A stretch of 64,000 nucleotides of DNA, from NCBI RefSeq assembly GCF_023284045.1, contig NZ_JAKIKQ010000002.1, positions 434,001-498,000 of the forward strand, written 5' to 3'. The position numbers were made by a program, and so were the translations under genes. The stretch is from Shewanella kaireitica (GTDB taxonomy: Bacteria; Pseudomonadota; Gammaproteobacteria; Enterobacterales; Shewanellaceae). Shown here piece by piece: positions 32,096 to 41,361 of this stretch (the stretch's first letter is position 1; each line of letters begins with the position of its first letter). The notes under the pieces are model-generated. The model was not told the DNA's origin. It was given only the letters and a program-made list of their open reading frames with translations, and ran no database searches.

Positions 32096-33505
32096 TTAAC
32101 GCATTTCCCAGGCGCGATATGAACGCCCTTTCAATTTACCATTGACTATTTTGTGTAGTGCTCGCTTAGCAACTTTACGATTAACAGCCACATATGAGCG
32201 GTAATCAGTAATTTTAATTTTGCCCACTTCACTGCCTTCGATACCGTCTTCACCCGTCAGTGCACCAAGAATATCGCCCGGACGCAGCTTCTGTTTTTTA
32301 CCGCCATCAATTTGCAAAGTAATCATGCTTGGTTGTGTCGGGAACGTATCGAGTAGATTCTCTGATGGTAGCCCTTCGCTGACGATATCTCGCTCAAGAT
32401 AATCTTCAAGCAGTGCCACTTTGTAACCATCTTCATCGCTATAAAAAGTATGTGCAGCACCTTTACTGCCCGCGCGGCCAGTACGCCCAATACGGTGAAT
32501 ATGAACTTCAGTATCAAAGGCAATGTGGTAGTTAATAACCGCATCTAACGCATCAATATCGAGCCCTCGCGCAGCAACATCCGTTGCCACCATTATCGAC
32601 ACACTCTTGTTGGCAAACTGCAACAAGGTTTGATCTCTGTCTCTTTGCTCAAGATCACCATGCAACGCCACAACACTAAAACCATCATTTTTAAGCTGCG
32701 CCGCTACATCTTTGGTTTCGCGCTTAGTGTTACAAAACACCACTGCACTTTCAGGGCGGTGCTGCAATAGCAATAATTTCAATGCACGCATGCGGTCATT
32801 ATTATTACCCACTTCATAAAAGTGTTGCTCAATAGTGCTTGTTTCATGCGTGGAAGCGACTTTAACCAACACAGGTTTGAACATTATCGAATCTGCAATA
32901 GATTTAATCTGTTCAGGGAATGTCGCACTGAAAAGTAACGTCTGACGTTCAACAGGGACCTGTTCAACAATGGCTTCAAGTTCTACCTGAAACCCCATGT
33001 CTAGCATGCGATCAGCCTCATCAAGCACTAATGTATGCACATCATCTAGATGTAAACGGCCACGATCTAAATGATCAATAATTCGTCCAGGTGTACCAAC
33101 AATAATATGTGCGCCATGTTCAAGCGAACCGATTTGTGGACCCATTGGCACTCCACCGCAAAGGGTAAGCACTTTAATGTTATGGATACCACGGGCTAGT
33201 GTACGGATCTCTTTTGCCACTTGGTCAGCAAGCTCTCGAGTGGGACACATCACCAAAGACTGAATACGAAAACGCTTAACATCTAGCTTATGTAATAACC
33301 CCAAACCGAATGCGGCAGTTTTACCCGAACCGGTTTTGGCTTGGCCAATGACATCTTCCCCATTAAGGATCGCTGGTAAGCTCTGCGCCTGAATTGGCGT
33401 CATCGACTCAAAACCCATAGTGGTTAAGTTGTCGAGTAACTCAGTTTTGAGCTTTAGGGTTGAAAACGGCACTTGGCCATCGGTATCGAGGACTGATTGA
33501 GTCAA
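32096..33505 (-). CDS. dbpA: ATP-dependent RNA helicase DbpA
   Basis: DEAD-box RNA helicase acting on 23S rRNA during 50S assembly, 469 residues. Motifs in order: Q motif FESMTPIQAQSLP, I AKTGSGKT, Ia PTRELADQ, II LDEADRML, III SATF, V ATDVAARGLD and VI HRIGRTGRAG. The C-terminal domain DGGKKQKLRPGDILGALTGEDG is the DbpA RNA-binding domain that gives hairpin-92 specificity. The start is TTG with AGGA 8 bp upstream; the reading agrees with E. coli DbpA around FSTL. Confidence 0.95.
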   Translation of the reverse strand: MTQSVLDTDGQVPFSTLKLKTELLDNLTTMGFESMTPIQAQSLPAILNGEDVIGQAKTGSGKTAAFGLGLLHKLDVKRFRIQSLVMCPTRELADQVAKEIRTLARGIHNIKVLTLCGGVPMGPQIGSLEHGAHIIVGTPGRIIDHLDRGRLHLDDVHTLVLDEADRMLDMGFQVELEAIVEQVPVERQTLLFSATFPEQIKSIADSIMFKPVLVKVASTHETSTIEQHFYEVGNNNDRMRALKLLLLQHRPESAVVFCNTKRETKDVAAQLKNDGFSVVALHGDLEQRDRDQTLLQFANKSVSIMVATDVAARGLDIDALDAVINYHIAFDTEVHIHRIGRTGRAGSKGAAHTFYSDEDGYKVALLEDYLERDIVSEGLPSENLLDTFPTQPSMITLQIDGGKKQKLRPGDILGALTGEDGIEGSEVGKIKITDYRSYVAVNRKVAKRALHKIVNGKLKGRSYRAWEMR

Positions 33506-33812
33506 AGTTTCTTTCCTAAGTATTCACCGCGAGAATGAAGCTTATTGCTGGTCAATAATGACTAACCAGCTAAATACAAACGGCGAGCTTGCCGATTCTC
33601 TGCAGCGATAAAATATAGTGACAAAGGCCTGTTATACACAAGGCTCAAATTGTCGATGATGAATGCTAACTATTATAGCGCGCTATTGTAGCAGTTATTA
33701 CAATAGATGCAGCATCCCCAGATGTTTTCAGCAATAAAGATTAAAGCCTGCGCTTTACCTTTAACGCTTTGCCGCTTATGTTAAAACTAACATCTTCAAT
33801 TAACTCATTATC
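33506..33812. other. Divergent intergenic region, dbpA / DsbA-like gene
   Basis: 307 bp. A small hairpin (gctggtca near 33547 with ctaaccagc) is the only structure I see. It should hold both divergent promoters. Confidence 0.4.
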
Positions 33813-35126
33813 ATGCCCGTTAAAACAGCTGTTATGCCATATATTGCACAGTGCTTATCCAGCAATGAGTTGCTTAACTGCAAACGCTATATTTTTGAGC
33901 TAAAACGCAAGCTGCTACGCCAGCCTCACAATCTAAAAGTATTTATTAAGATTGATGATCCCTACAGCTATATTTTACTGCAAGCCTTGGTGCCATTTAT
34001 CATTCGCTACGGTGCAACGATGCCACTGAGTTTATCCTTTCACCCGATAATGTCGCAGGCTAAAAACGCCTTTCCAGAGCCTCAGCTTTGGCAAAAAAAT
34101 GCTTTCGACGACTGTCAGTATTTGGCCGAGCTATATGATTTGAATTTTCCCAATGCAAATTTAAGCTGCGACGCACAAAAAATCACAGCAATTAAAGCCC
34201 TGTTAGCTTGTGACACATCTACCACAGAGGTTCAGCAATTAATCACGGTTTTTGAGCAGTTTTGGCAGGGAAAAATACCCCGCAGCAATAACGCTACCTT
34301 GAGTCTCGTAGAGGATGAAATTTTAGCTCGCAATAGTGCATTACTGAAAACCCTTGGCCATTATCAGGCTGGCACCATTTATTATGGCAACGAATGGTAT
34401 TGGGGCGTTGATAGGCTCGCCTATTTAGAGCAGCGTTTGATTGCATTAAATCATCAGAATTTAACTCCGCGATTTACTAAGACCAGACTCAAATTTGATT
34501 TACTGCAGCCACCAAGCAAAACCAATCATTGCGAGCAGCCCAGCTTAACGCTGTATTTCTCCATTCGCAGCCCATACTCCCATTTAGGCTTAGAGCAAGC
34601 TGTGAAGTTTACCAAAAAATATCAAATGCCACTGATTATCAAACCGGTACTGCCGATGGTGATGCGCGGTTTAGCGGTTCCAACAGCCAAAAAAATGTAT
34701 ATCTTTCACGACACCACTCGTGAGGCACGCCGCTTAAACATTGATTATGGCAAAGTGGCCGACCCCTTAGGCAAGGGCGTGGAGAGATGCTACGCACTAT
34801 TTGAATATGCTGAACAACAAGGTAAGGCTATCGAATACCTGTTAAATTACTCGCGAGCGGTCAATAGCCAAGGCATACACAGCGATACCGATGCGGGTCT
34901 TAAGCGTATTGTTGAGCGTAGCGGCTTAGATTGGCTGCATGCCCAAAGCCTGATAGAACAGCCAAACTGGCGTCAATGGGCACAACAGAATCTCGACGAG
35001 ATGCTAGCGCTCGGTCTATGGGGAGTACCGAGCTTTCATTATCAAGATAACCATCAACAAATTAGTGTCTGGGGACAAGACAGAATCGCTAGAATAGAGC
35101 AGTTAATTCTTCATCAAAACGGTTAG
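33813..35126 (+). CDS. Tandem thioredoxin-fold (DsbA/HCCA isomerase-like) protein
   Basis: Protein of 437 residues made of two DsbA-like halves. The N-terminal half begins IKIDDPYSYILLQALVPF. The C-terminal half begins LYFSIRSPYSHLGLEQAV and contains KPVLPMVMRGLAVP, DPLGKGVERCYALFEYA and a closing GLWGVPSFHYQD. Such blocks are typical of 2-hydroxychromene-2-carboxylate isomerases, which use glutathione. The catalytic CXXC of DsbA is absent; Ser/Tyr occupy that place (SPYS), as in HCCA isomerase. No signal peptide, so cytoplasmic. Substrate is unknown; the duplication is the notable point. Confidence 0.75.
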   Translation: MPVKTAVMPYIAQCLSSNELLNCKRYIFELKRKLLRQPHNLKVFIKIDDPYSYILLQALVPFIIRYGATMPLSLSFHPIMSQAKNAFPEPQLWQKNAFDDCQYLAELYDLNFPNANLSCDAQKITAIKALLACDTSTTEVQQLITVFEQFWQGKIPRSNNATLSLVEDEILARNSALLKTLGHYQAGTIYYGNEWYWGVDRLAYLEQRLIALNHQNLTPRFTKTRLKFDLLQPPSKTNHCEQPSLTLYFSIRSPYSHLGLEQAVKFTKKYQMPLIIKPVLPMVMRGLAVPTAKKMYIFHDTTREARRLNIDYGKVADPLGKGVERCYALFEYAEQQGKAIEYLLNYSRAVNSQGIHSDTDAGLKRIVERSGLDWLHAQSLIEQPNWRQWAQQNLDEMLALGLWGVPSFHYQDNHQQISVWGQDRIARIEQLILHQNG

Positions 35127-35219
35127 TACCAATCAGTATAAATCTCTTACTATTCCACCTTTCAGCAGTAATATGTCTAAATACATACTCAGCTATTTGC
35201 CGTAGATACTGAGGTTGCT

Positions 35220-35429
35220 CTACTCAGGTTTAAAGACACCAATGACTGCACCAGTCGCTTTTTTAGCAACTTTTTCATCAGTTTGTTGTTCTCGATAATC
35301 ACACTCAACACACTCGACCGTTTCAATGCCATTATCTTTAAATAGCACGATAGATTCCTGTGCTTTACACTTTGGGCATTTAGCACCAGCAACAAATCGT
35401 TTCTTCACTTTCTTGGTCTTGGTCGTCAT
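35220..35429 (-). CDS. yheV: YheV family zinc-ribbon protein
   Basis: Small basic protein of 69 residues with two CXXC knuckles (CPKC and CVEC, about residues 18 and 36), a zinc ribbon of the YheV family. The start is the ATG of MTTKTKKVKK with AGGGA 8 bp upstream; an adjacent TTG one codon earlier is in frame. In E. coli yheV is also near yheS, which lies 160 bp away here in divergent orientation. Metal binding is inferred; function unknown. Confidence 0.87.
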   Translation of the reverse strand: MTTKTKKVKKRFVAGAKCPKCKAQESIVLFKDNGIETVECVECDYREQQTDEKVAKKATGAVIGVFKPE

Positions 35430-35590
35430 CAATTAGATCCCTAAGGGTAAATTCGCGGCTATTTTGCCACAAAAGAACAAATAAGCCGATACATAGCCAG
35501 AGTTTTGCCTGTTGGTCATAGCAGTCAGACTAGAAACTAAGCTATTATCCCCTGCATTAATTGCGTTAACTCAGACTCAAGTCGGCATAA

Positions 35591-37501
35591 ATGATCACCA
35601 TCTCTCAAGCTCAACTCGTTCGCGGGTCTAAAACCCTACTCGATGAAACCTCGTTAACCGTTTACCCCGGCCACAAAGTGGGCTTAGTGGGTGCTAATGG
35701 TACGGGTAAATCATCACTACTGGCACTTATCTTAGGCAAGATCTCATTAGACAAAGGCGACTTTTCCATGCCGTCTGGCTGGCAAACTGCAACGGTTGCC
35801 CAAGAAACGCCTGCACTTGAAGTGGCAGCGATTGAGTATGTGATTGATGGAGACACCGAGTACCGCGAACTTCAAGCGGCTCTGCATCAAGCGCAAGAGC
35901 AAGATGATGGTCATAAAATCGCTTTACTACACGGTAAAATAGACGCCATTGGCGGCTATGCAATCCATAGCCGAGCGGCAAGCCTTTTAGCAGGTCTTGG
36001 ATTTAGTGAAGCAGAGCAATCTAATCCAGTGAAGAGCTTTTCGGGTGGTTGGCGCATGCGCTTGAACTTAGCCCAGGCATTATTATGCCGCTCTGATCTA
36101 TTGTTGCTCGATGAACCCACCAACCACTTGGATTTAGACACCATGTACTGGTTAGAGGGTTGGATCAAAGCATATCAAGGTACATTGATTTTGATCAGTC
36201 ATGACCGTGACTTTATCGACGGTATTGTTGATGAAATTGTTCACGTAGAAAACTACAAACTCAATTATTACAAAGGCAACTACACAGCCTTTGAACATGT
36301 GCGTGCAGAGCGAATGGCGCAGCAACAAGTGGCCTTTGAGCGTCAGCAAAAAGAGCGAGCCCACATGCAGTCGTTCGTTGACCGCTTTCGCTATAAAGCC
36401 AGTAAAGCTAAGCAAGCTCAAAGCCGATTAAAGGCACTTGAACGCATGACCGAATTACTGCCATCACAGGCTGACAGCCCGTTTCATATGGCCTTTAGAG
36501 AGCCAGAGGCACTGCCTAACCCACTAGTCACCATGGAGCAAGTTTCTATCGGCTATGGTGAGACAGAGATCCTCAAGAAGGTCCATTTGAACTTAGTGCC
36601 TGGCGCGCGCATTGGTCTATTGGGTCGAAATGGTGCTGGTAAATCAACCTTAGTAAAGCTGCTTTCTGGCGAACTATCGCCAATGAAAGGCAAATACGAA
36701 ACCAATCCAGGTCTAAATATCGGCTATTTTGCCCAGCATCAATTAGAATTTCTGAGCTTAGATGATACGCCACTGCAACACCTTGCCCGGCTTGCACCTA
36801 ACGCTAAAGAGCAAGAGCTACGCAACTTTTTAGGCGGCTATGGCTTTAACGGCGATATGGCCGTTGCACCTGTACGTCCATTCTCTGGTGGTGAAAAAGC
36901 CCGCCTAGTGTTAGCACTGCTGGTTTGGCAACGTCCTAACCTATTGTTACTCGATGAACCGACCAACCATTTAGATTTAGAGATGCGCCACGCACTCACC
37001 ATGGCGCTGCAGTCATTTGAAGGTGCGATGATTATCGTGTCGCACGATAGGCATTTACTGCGACTCAGTTGCAGTGATTACTACTTAGTCGACCAAGGTG
37101 AAGTGAAGAGCTTTGAAGGCGATCTAGATGATTATCATCAATGGTTACTGGATGCAGCGAAGACGGCCAATAAAGACGATGCTGCAGCAACAGCCAAACC
37201 CGTTCAAGACAAGAAACAGCAAAAGCGTTTGGAAGCAGAGCTTAGGCAAAAGCTATCACCAATGAAAAAAATCCAAACCAAGCTAGAGAAAGAGCAGCAA
37301 AAAGCCAGTGACCGTTTGAGCGAGTTGGAAGAGATGCTAGCGGATGCCAGTCTCTACGATGCTGATAATAAGCCCAAGCTTACTCAAGTGCTAAATGAAC
37401 GCACCAAGCTCACTCAAGGCTTAGAAGAAAGCGAAATGGAATGGTTGGAAGTTCAAGAACAGATAGAAGAGATTGAACAAAGTGTGCGAGCTTCTGCCTG
37501 A
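35591..37501 (+). CDS. yheS: ABC-F family ATPase YheS
   Basis: Cytoplasmic ABC-F protein of 636 residues without membrane segments. It has two ABC domains: Walker A GANGTGKSS (about residue 34) and GRNGAGKST (about 345), signatures SGGWRMR and SGGEKAR, and Walker B LLLLDEPTNHLD in both. The linker of about 80 residues between them is charged and helical, and a C-terminal coiled coil (about 540-636) is typical of YheS. ABC-F proteins act on the ribosome. Followed by a terminator and a TIGR02444 gene. Confidence 0.95.
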   Translation: MITISQAQLVRGSKTLLDETSLTVYPGHKVGLVGANGTGKSSLLALILGKISLDKGDFSMPSGWQTATVAQETPALEVAAIEYVIDGDTEYRELQAALHQAQEQDDGHKIALLHGKIDAIGGYAIHSRAASLLAGLGFSEAEQSNPVKSFSGGWRMRLNLAQALLCRSDLLLLDEPTNHLDLDTMYWLEGWIKAYQGTLILISHDRDFIDGIVDEIVHVENYKLNYYKGNYTAFEHVRAERMAQQQVAFERQQKERAHMQSFVDRFRYKASKAKQAQSRLKALERMTELLPSQADSPFHMAFREPEALPNPLVTMEQVSIGYGETEILKKVHLNLVPGARIGLLGRNGAGKSTLVKLLSGELSPMKGKYETNPGLNIGYFAQHQLEFLSLDDTPLQHLARLAPNAKEQELRNFLGGYGFNGDMAVAPVRPFSGGEKARLVLALLVWQRPNLLLLDEPTNHLDLEMRHALTMALQSFEGAMIIVSHDRHLLRLSCSDYYLVDQGEVKSFEGDLDDYHQWLLDAAKTANKDDAAATAKPVQDKKQQKRLEAELRQKLSPMKKIQTKLEKEQQKASDRLSELEEMLADASLYDADNKPKLTQVLNERTKLTQGLEESEMEWLEVQEQIEEIEQSVRASA

Positions 37502-37519
37502 TTAAGATAATGGAATAAT

Positions 37520-37545
37520 TAAAAGGGGCATTAGCCCCTTTTTCA
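37520..37545 (+). terminator. yheS terminator
   Basis: The short stem aaaaggggc / gccccttttt with an atta loop and following T-run lies just after the yheS stop. Confidence 0.78.
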
Positions 37546-37552
37546 ATGGACA

Positions 37553-37996
37553 ATGAAGATGACGTTTCTCAACAAGCTAGATGGGCTACTTTGGCAAGAT
37601 TGTGATGATATCTATCTAAAACATCAACAAATATGCCTAGCGCTACAAGATGACCACCAAGTAAACGTGAATCTATTACTGCTAGCGACTTGGCTCGATA
37701 AGCAAAGCCATTTACTTTCGCTGCAGCAGTGGCAATCGCTGCAACAAGATACGTTGAAATGGGAATCACGTGTATTACTCCCCTACAGACAGTTGCGCCG
37801 GTTAAGTAAATCTTGTTTAGCTGCCGATGAGTATCAACAGATGCTGGATGTGGAACTGATGCTGGAGCGTAAATCACAAAAGCTTATCTTACACAGCCTC
37901 AAACAATTGGAGTGGCAGGGAGAAAGCAGTAATTTGGCAAGTTACCTTTCGCTATTTAACTTAAGCGATAAAGACTATGCTGTTTTAACTAGCTAA
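37553..37996 (+). CDS. TIGR02444 family protein
   Basis: Protein of 147 residues, helical and Gln/Leu rich (LLLLATWLDKQSHLLSLQQWQSL, in part), resembling the TIGR02444 family of unknown function. The family is known mainly as short conserved proteins of gammaproteobacteria. A second in-frame ATG two codons on (37559) has GGA at a better distance and may be the true start. It follows yheS closely but after that gene's terminator. A MITE-like element begins about 15 bp downstream. Confidence 0.72.
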   Translation: MKMTFLNKLDGLLWQDCDDIYLKHQQICLALQDDHQVNVNLLLLATWLDKQSHLLSLQQWQSLQQDTLKWESRVLLPYRQLRRLSKSCLAADEYQQMLDVELMLERKSQKLILHSLKQLEWQGESSNLASYLSLFNLSDKDYAVLTS

Positions 37997-38012
37997 AGCA
38001 TTTTAGCAAATT

Positions 38013-38284
38013 ATACCAATTGCATTAAGTATTTGGCCAGTTCAGAGTCCCTCAGTCTTTTCAATTCAAAGCGCATTGGTAAAGAAATGGTTATTCCCTT
38101 TTAAGCCAATGCAAAGCAGAAGTGGAAAGACTGAGGAACTCACGTAGTGCAGGTTTCAAAACGCTGTATGCTTCGCTATGGGATTTGGATATAGAATAAC
38201 TATTAGCTCAAATCCCACTACTTACCTACAACGTTTTGAATTCCCGCTGAATGGTCAAACTTTTAATGCAATTGGTATTAGGCA
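38013..38284. mobile_element. MITE-like element with terminal and internal hairpins
   Basis: About 270 bp of non-coding DNA with 28-bp near-perfect terminal inverted repeats: left taccaattgcattaag...tttggcc and right ggtcaaacttttaatgcaattggta. The ends are flanked by TTA on both sides, a possible 3-bp target duplication. Inside are two further hairpins: one pairs gagtccctcagtctttt with aaagactgaggaactc, the other pairs ttcaaaacgctg with acaacgttttgaa and includes gggatttg/caaatccc. The whole would fold as a cruciform with two arms. No transposase. The 361-bp gap holds only this and a terminator. Confidence 0.75.
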
Positions 38285-38301
38285 ATTAACATTAAATACA
38301 A

Positions 38302-38328
38302 AAATGCCAGTCTTAGAGACTGGCATTC
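38302..38328 (-). terminator. Terminator of the TIGR04219 gene
   Basis: The perfect stem aatgccagtc / gactggcatt with a five-base loop is followed on the minus strand by atttttg. It lies 30 bp past the stop of the beta-barrel gene. Confidence 0.78.
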
Positions 38329-38357
38329 AATTAAGCCACGCTGATTTAAAGACTAGC

Positions 38358-39095
38358 TTAGAAAACCAGTTCTACACCGGCAAAGTAACCTTTAAATTGC
38401 ATGTCTGCAGTCACACCGTCAAAACCATTAACATCAAATTTGAAGTCACGGTAACCAGCGCGAATACGGTAATCAAGTGCTGTACCATCAAAGTTCCAGC
38501 CAAGGCCCACAGAGTAGTCATAAACGTTTGACTCATCAACGCCCATCATGATGTCAGCAAAGCCGTACAATCCTAGACCAGGAATACCCACTTGAGCGTC
38601 AACATAGCCCATCACAATGCCGCTATCGATATCTTTTCTTTCTGGGTGACCAGCGTCTGCTACGCGGAATTCACCATGCATAAGCTTATATGCAGCACCA
38701 ATATCTAACGCAACGATATCGTTATCTAGAATCTCGTAATAAAGCACAAAATCAGTATTACTTAGGTCAGTTGTTGCGTTTACATCACCGATGAAGTTAT
38801 GACCATTAAAGTTAAAATCAGCACCTGACATGCTGCCTTTACCTTCTAAGCTATTCTCACGGATCTTAACATTCGGGATCAATGGAATTGGATGCTCAAT
38901 TGCAACCCAGATACTGCCTTGCGAAGAGTCTTTATAGTTAAACTCTTGTTGCGGCTGGCCTCTTTCTGCAAAAGTTCCACTGGTATCAGCTTGCCAGTAA
39001 TCACCACCCACTTTAAAACCAACAACAGAAGCAGCATGAGCAGAAGTGCCGACTAGAGAGCCTAATAGTGCACACGCTAATAATGTCTTTTTCAT
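38358..39095 (-). CDS. TIGR04219 outer-membrane beta-barrel protein
   Basis: Outer-membrane protein of 245 residues with a signal peptide ending near residue 21 (SAHAAS). The mature sequence alternates polar and hydrophobic residues in strand-like blocks and ends in Phe (AGVELVF), the usual C-terminal signal for outer-membrane insertion. It begins VVGFKVGGDYWQADTSG, matching the TIGR04219 barrel family. It lies 2 bp after a DUF2333 gene on the same strand, so the two are probably one operon. Cargo or function unknown. Confidence 0.8.
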   Translation of the reverse strand: MKKTLLACALLGSLVGTSAHAASVVGFKVGGDYWQADTSGTFAERGQPQQEFNYKDSSQGSIWVAIEHPIPLIPNVKIRENSLEGKGSMSGADFNFNGHNFIGDVNATTDLSNTDFVLYYEILDNDIVALDIGAAYKLMHGEFRVADAGHPERKDIDSGIVMGYVDAQVGIPGLGLYGFADIMMGVDESNVYDYSVGLGWNFDGTALDYRIRAGYRDFKFDVNGFDGVTADMQFKGYFAGVELVF

Positions 39096-39097
39096 AG

Positions 39098-40069
39098 TTA
39101 ACCTTGAGTCAATAAGTTAGTTAAATCGATAACCGCGGCATTTGCACGCGAGATATAGTTTGCCATCACTAAAGAGTGATTAGCGACAACCCCAAAGCCT
39201 GAACCATTAAGGATCATAGGGCTCCAAACGGGCTGCTGTGTTTCTTCGAGTTCACGAATAATTTGTCGCAAACTCACTTGAGCATTCTTTTTCTTTAAAA
39301 CGTCAGCGAAATCAACTTCTACCGCTTTCATGAAATTAAGCAGCGCCCATGTTGCGCCACGAGTCTCATAAAACACGTCATCAATTTTCCACCAGCTAGT
39401 TTTAATCTCTTGTGCAACATAGCCTGGTGTTGATTGTCTTGCTGAGCTATCACCAGATAGGTCTGTATTGAGTCTCTCTTGACCAACACTTGCAGAAAGA
39501 CGTTGTGACATGCTGCCAAGGCGTTTTTGCACCTCTTTCAGCCATTCATTTAGGTTATCAGCTCGTGCATAGAACTGTGCATCTGGATTCTCTGTAGCTA
39601 TCATTCGAGCACGGTACAATTTCAATAACTTAACCGCATCACGATACTCACTTTCAGCACTTGGTACCAACCAGCTTGTGTGTTCAATATTGAGTTTAGA
39701 GTGAGCTGCCAGTAGGTCTTTATCAGCGGTAGATTGAGACTGAGAACGGCTAAACTCTTTACGCATAATGAGCGCTAAGTCACGAGCTTGCTCAATAGCG
39801 CCAAACTCAAATGCTGGCATGTTGTCCATCAGAATCGAAGGGGGAGTAACATCATTCGACAACCACCCACCCTGTTTATCTAGCAAGGTTTCGACTGTTA
39901 AAATTAATGAGGTTGTGGTGGCATAACCTGTCACCTGGCGACTGCCATCTTGTTTATAAGCTTCTTGCTCAATCACATCAGGCTCGACACTCCACCATAC
40001 TGCAACAAAGTAGCCAATCAAAAAGATCACCGCGGCGATACCGACGCCTTTCTTCCATGTCATTTGCAT
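39098..40069 (-). CDS. DUF2333 family membrane protein
   Basis: Protein of 323 residues with one N-terminal transmembrane helix (about residues 7-27) and a large helical periplasmic domain. It matches the DUF2333 family by blocks such as TLLDKQGGWLSNDVTPPSI, STWALLNFMKAVEVDF-like (seen as GATWALLNFMKAVEVDFADVL) and the C-terminal GSGFGVVANHSLVMANYISRANAA. Family function is unknown. The start ATG is 12 bp after the PCuAC stop, and the stop is 2 bp before the barrel gene, suggesting a three-gene unit. Confidence 0.85.
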   Translation of the reverse strand: MQMTWKKGVGIAAVIFLIGYFVAVWWSVEPDVIEQEAYKQDGSRQVTGYATTTSLILTVETLLDKQGGWLSNDVTPPSILMDNMPAFEFGAIEQARDLALIMRKEFSRSQSQSTADKDLLAAHSKLNIEHTSWLVPSAESEYRDAVKLLKLYRARMIATENPDAQFYARADNLNEWLKEVQKRLGSMSQRLSASVGQERLNTDLSGDSSARQSTPGYVAQEIKTSWWKIDDVFYETRGATWALLNFMKAVEVDFADVLKKKNAQVSLRQIIRELEETQQPVWSPMILNGSGFGVVANHSLVMANYISRANAAVIDLTNLLTQG

Positions 40070-40081
40070 TTACTGTTACTC

Positions 40082-40561
40082 CTAATGATGGTGATGGTGG
40101 TGTTCAGACTCTGCCGAAACGGCCTGCTTCTTAACTGGCAGTGAAATCACTTGTTGCTGGCCATCAGCAAAGCTTAAGGTTAGCTCCACTTTGCTATCTT
40201 CAGCTAGAGGCGCATGTAAGCCCAATAGCATGATGTGATTACCTGATTCCGACAACACTAAACTGCTATGAGACTCTATGTCAAAGCCATCAACTTGGCG
40301 CATTTTTATCATGCCGTTTTCATCAACAAGTGTATGCAATTGAGCTTCTTTCGCAAATGCAGCCGAAACAGCAACAAGTCGAGTCGCTGGGCCATGATTT
40401 TCTAGGGTGATATAAGCAGCGGTATTGGGAACGCTGGCAGGCATTGCGCGGACATAACCGTCAGTCAGCATCACCTGGGCAAAAGCAGTAAATGAAAAAC
40501 AACTCAGCAGAGTAATGTTAAACAGTTGTTTGAATATTTGCTTCAATGTCTTAAACTCCAT
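40082..40561 (-). CDS. PCuAC-type periplasmic copper chaperone
   Basis: Periplasmic Cu(I) chaperone of the PCu(A)C family (DUF461), used to load the CuA site of cytochrome oxidase. After a signal peptide (ending about residue 28, AFAQ) come the ligand residues: His in QLHTLVDENGMIKMRQVD and Met/His in GNHIMLLGL, the H(M)X10MX21HXM pattern as far as I can align it. The protein ends in six consecutive histidines, which could add a metal site. The ATG at 40561 follows GGG at about 7 bp; an upstream extension to 40591 is in frame but lacks support. Only 35 bp separate it from the divergent enoyl-CoA hydratase gene. Confidence 0.88.
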   Translation of the reverse strand: MEFKTLKQIFKQLFNITLLSCFSFTAFAQVMLTDGYVRAMPASVPNTAAYITLENHGPATRLVAVSAAFAKEAQLHTLVDENGMIKMRQVDGFDIESHSSLVLSESGNHIMLLGLHAPLAEDSKVELTLSFADGQQQVISLPVKKQAVSAESEHHHHHH

Positions 40562-40596
40562 TTTAAAACCCAATTCGCAACATGAGGACATAACGA

Positions 40597-41334
40597 ATGA
40601 GTACTATTCAGGTTAGGGACGATAATGGGGTACGCATTATTACGTTTAATCGTCCAGAAAAGCGCAATGCACTTAACCTTCAAATGTATACACAGCTAAC
40701 AGAATACCTTATCCAAGGTGAATCGGACAATGAAATTCGAGCCTTTATGTTCCGTGGTCAAGCACAATGCTTTACATCTGGTAATGATGTAGCTGACTTT
40801 TTAAAAAATAGTAACTTAGGTGTAGATCATCCTGCATTTAAATTCCTTTTTTGCCTACTCGATTTAAAAAAACCTGTAGTAGCTGCAGTCACTGGAGCAG
40901 CTGTCGGTATCGGCACAACCTTGCTACTGCATTGCGATTTAGTTTACGCCGACAACACAGCAAAATTCCAGCTGCCTTTTGTCAAACTTGCGTTAGTACC
41001 AGAAGCGGGTGCCAGTCTTTTACTGCCTCAAGTTGTCGGTCACGTGAAAGCCGCAGAGTTACTCATGTTGGGCGAAAGTTTCGATGCTAAATCAGCACAT
41101 CAATATGGATTAATTAATGATGTGATTACTAATGAAGATATTTTTGAGTTTTCGTTAGATCAAGCAAAGAAACTTGCTCAGCAACCACCTATTTCACTGC
41201 AAACAACTAAACAGCTTATGCGCTATAACAAGGAAGCGATCAGGGCGCAAATGAAAAAAGAGCTAGTAGAGTTTGGTGCTAGGCTTGCGAGTGATGAAGC
41301 AAAATCTCGTTTCGCAGCATTTTTAAAGAAGTAA
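40597..41334 (+). CDS. Enoyl-CoA hydratase/isomerase family protein
   Basis: Crotonase-fold enzyme, 245 residues. Characteristic blocks are FNRPEKRNALNLQMY at the N-terminus, FTSGNDVADF (oxyanion region), GAAVGIGTTLLLHCDLVYA (CoA-binding, about residues 98-116) and LALVPEAGASLLLP with a possible catalytic Glu. The second Glu of classic hydratases is not obvious, so isomerase or another crotonase activity is possible. No fatty-acid operon lies around it. The RBS is GAGGA. A terminator follows at 41362. Confidence 0.85.
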   Translation: MSTIQVRDDNGVRIITFNRPEKRNALNLQMYTQLTEYLIQGESDNEIRAFMFRGQAQCFTSGNDVADFLKNSNLGVDHPAFKFLFCLLDLKKPVVAAVTGAAVGIGTTLLLHCDLVYADNTAKFQLPFVKLALVPEAGASLLLPQVVGHVKAAELLMLGESFDAKSAHQYGLINDVITNEDIFEFSLDQAKKLAQQPPISLQTTKQLMRYNKEAIRAQMKKELVEFGARLASDEAKSRFAAFLKK

Positions 41335-41361
41335 TTTACCCGCTAAAGACAGGCTAATGTG

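Noticed and set aside
40079-40110. Six-His tail read as vector contamination
   Set aside because: Flanking sequence continues as normal chromosome into DUF2333 and no vector sequence is visible.
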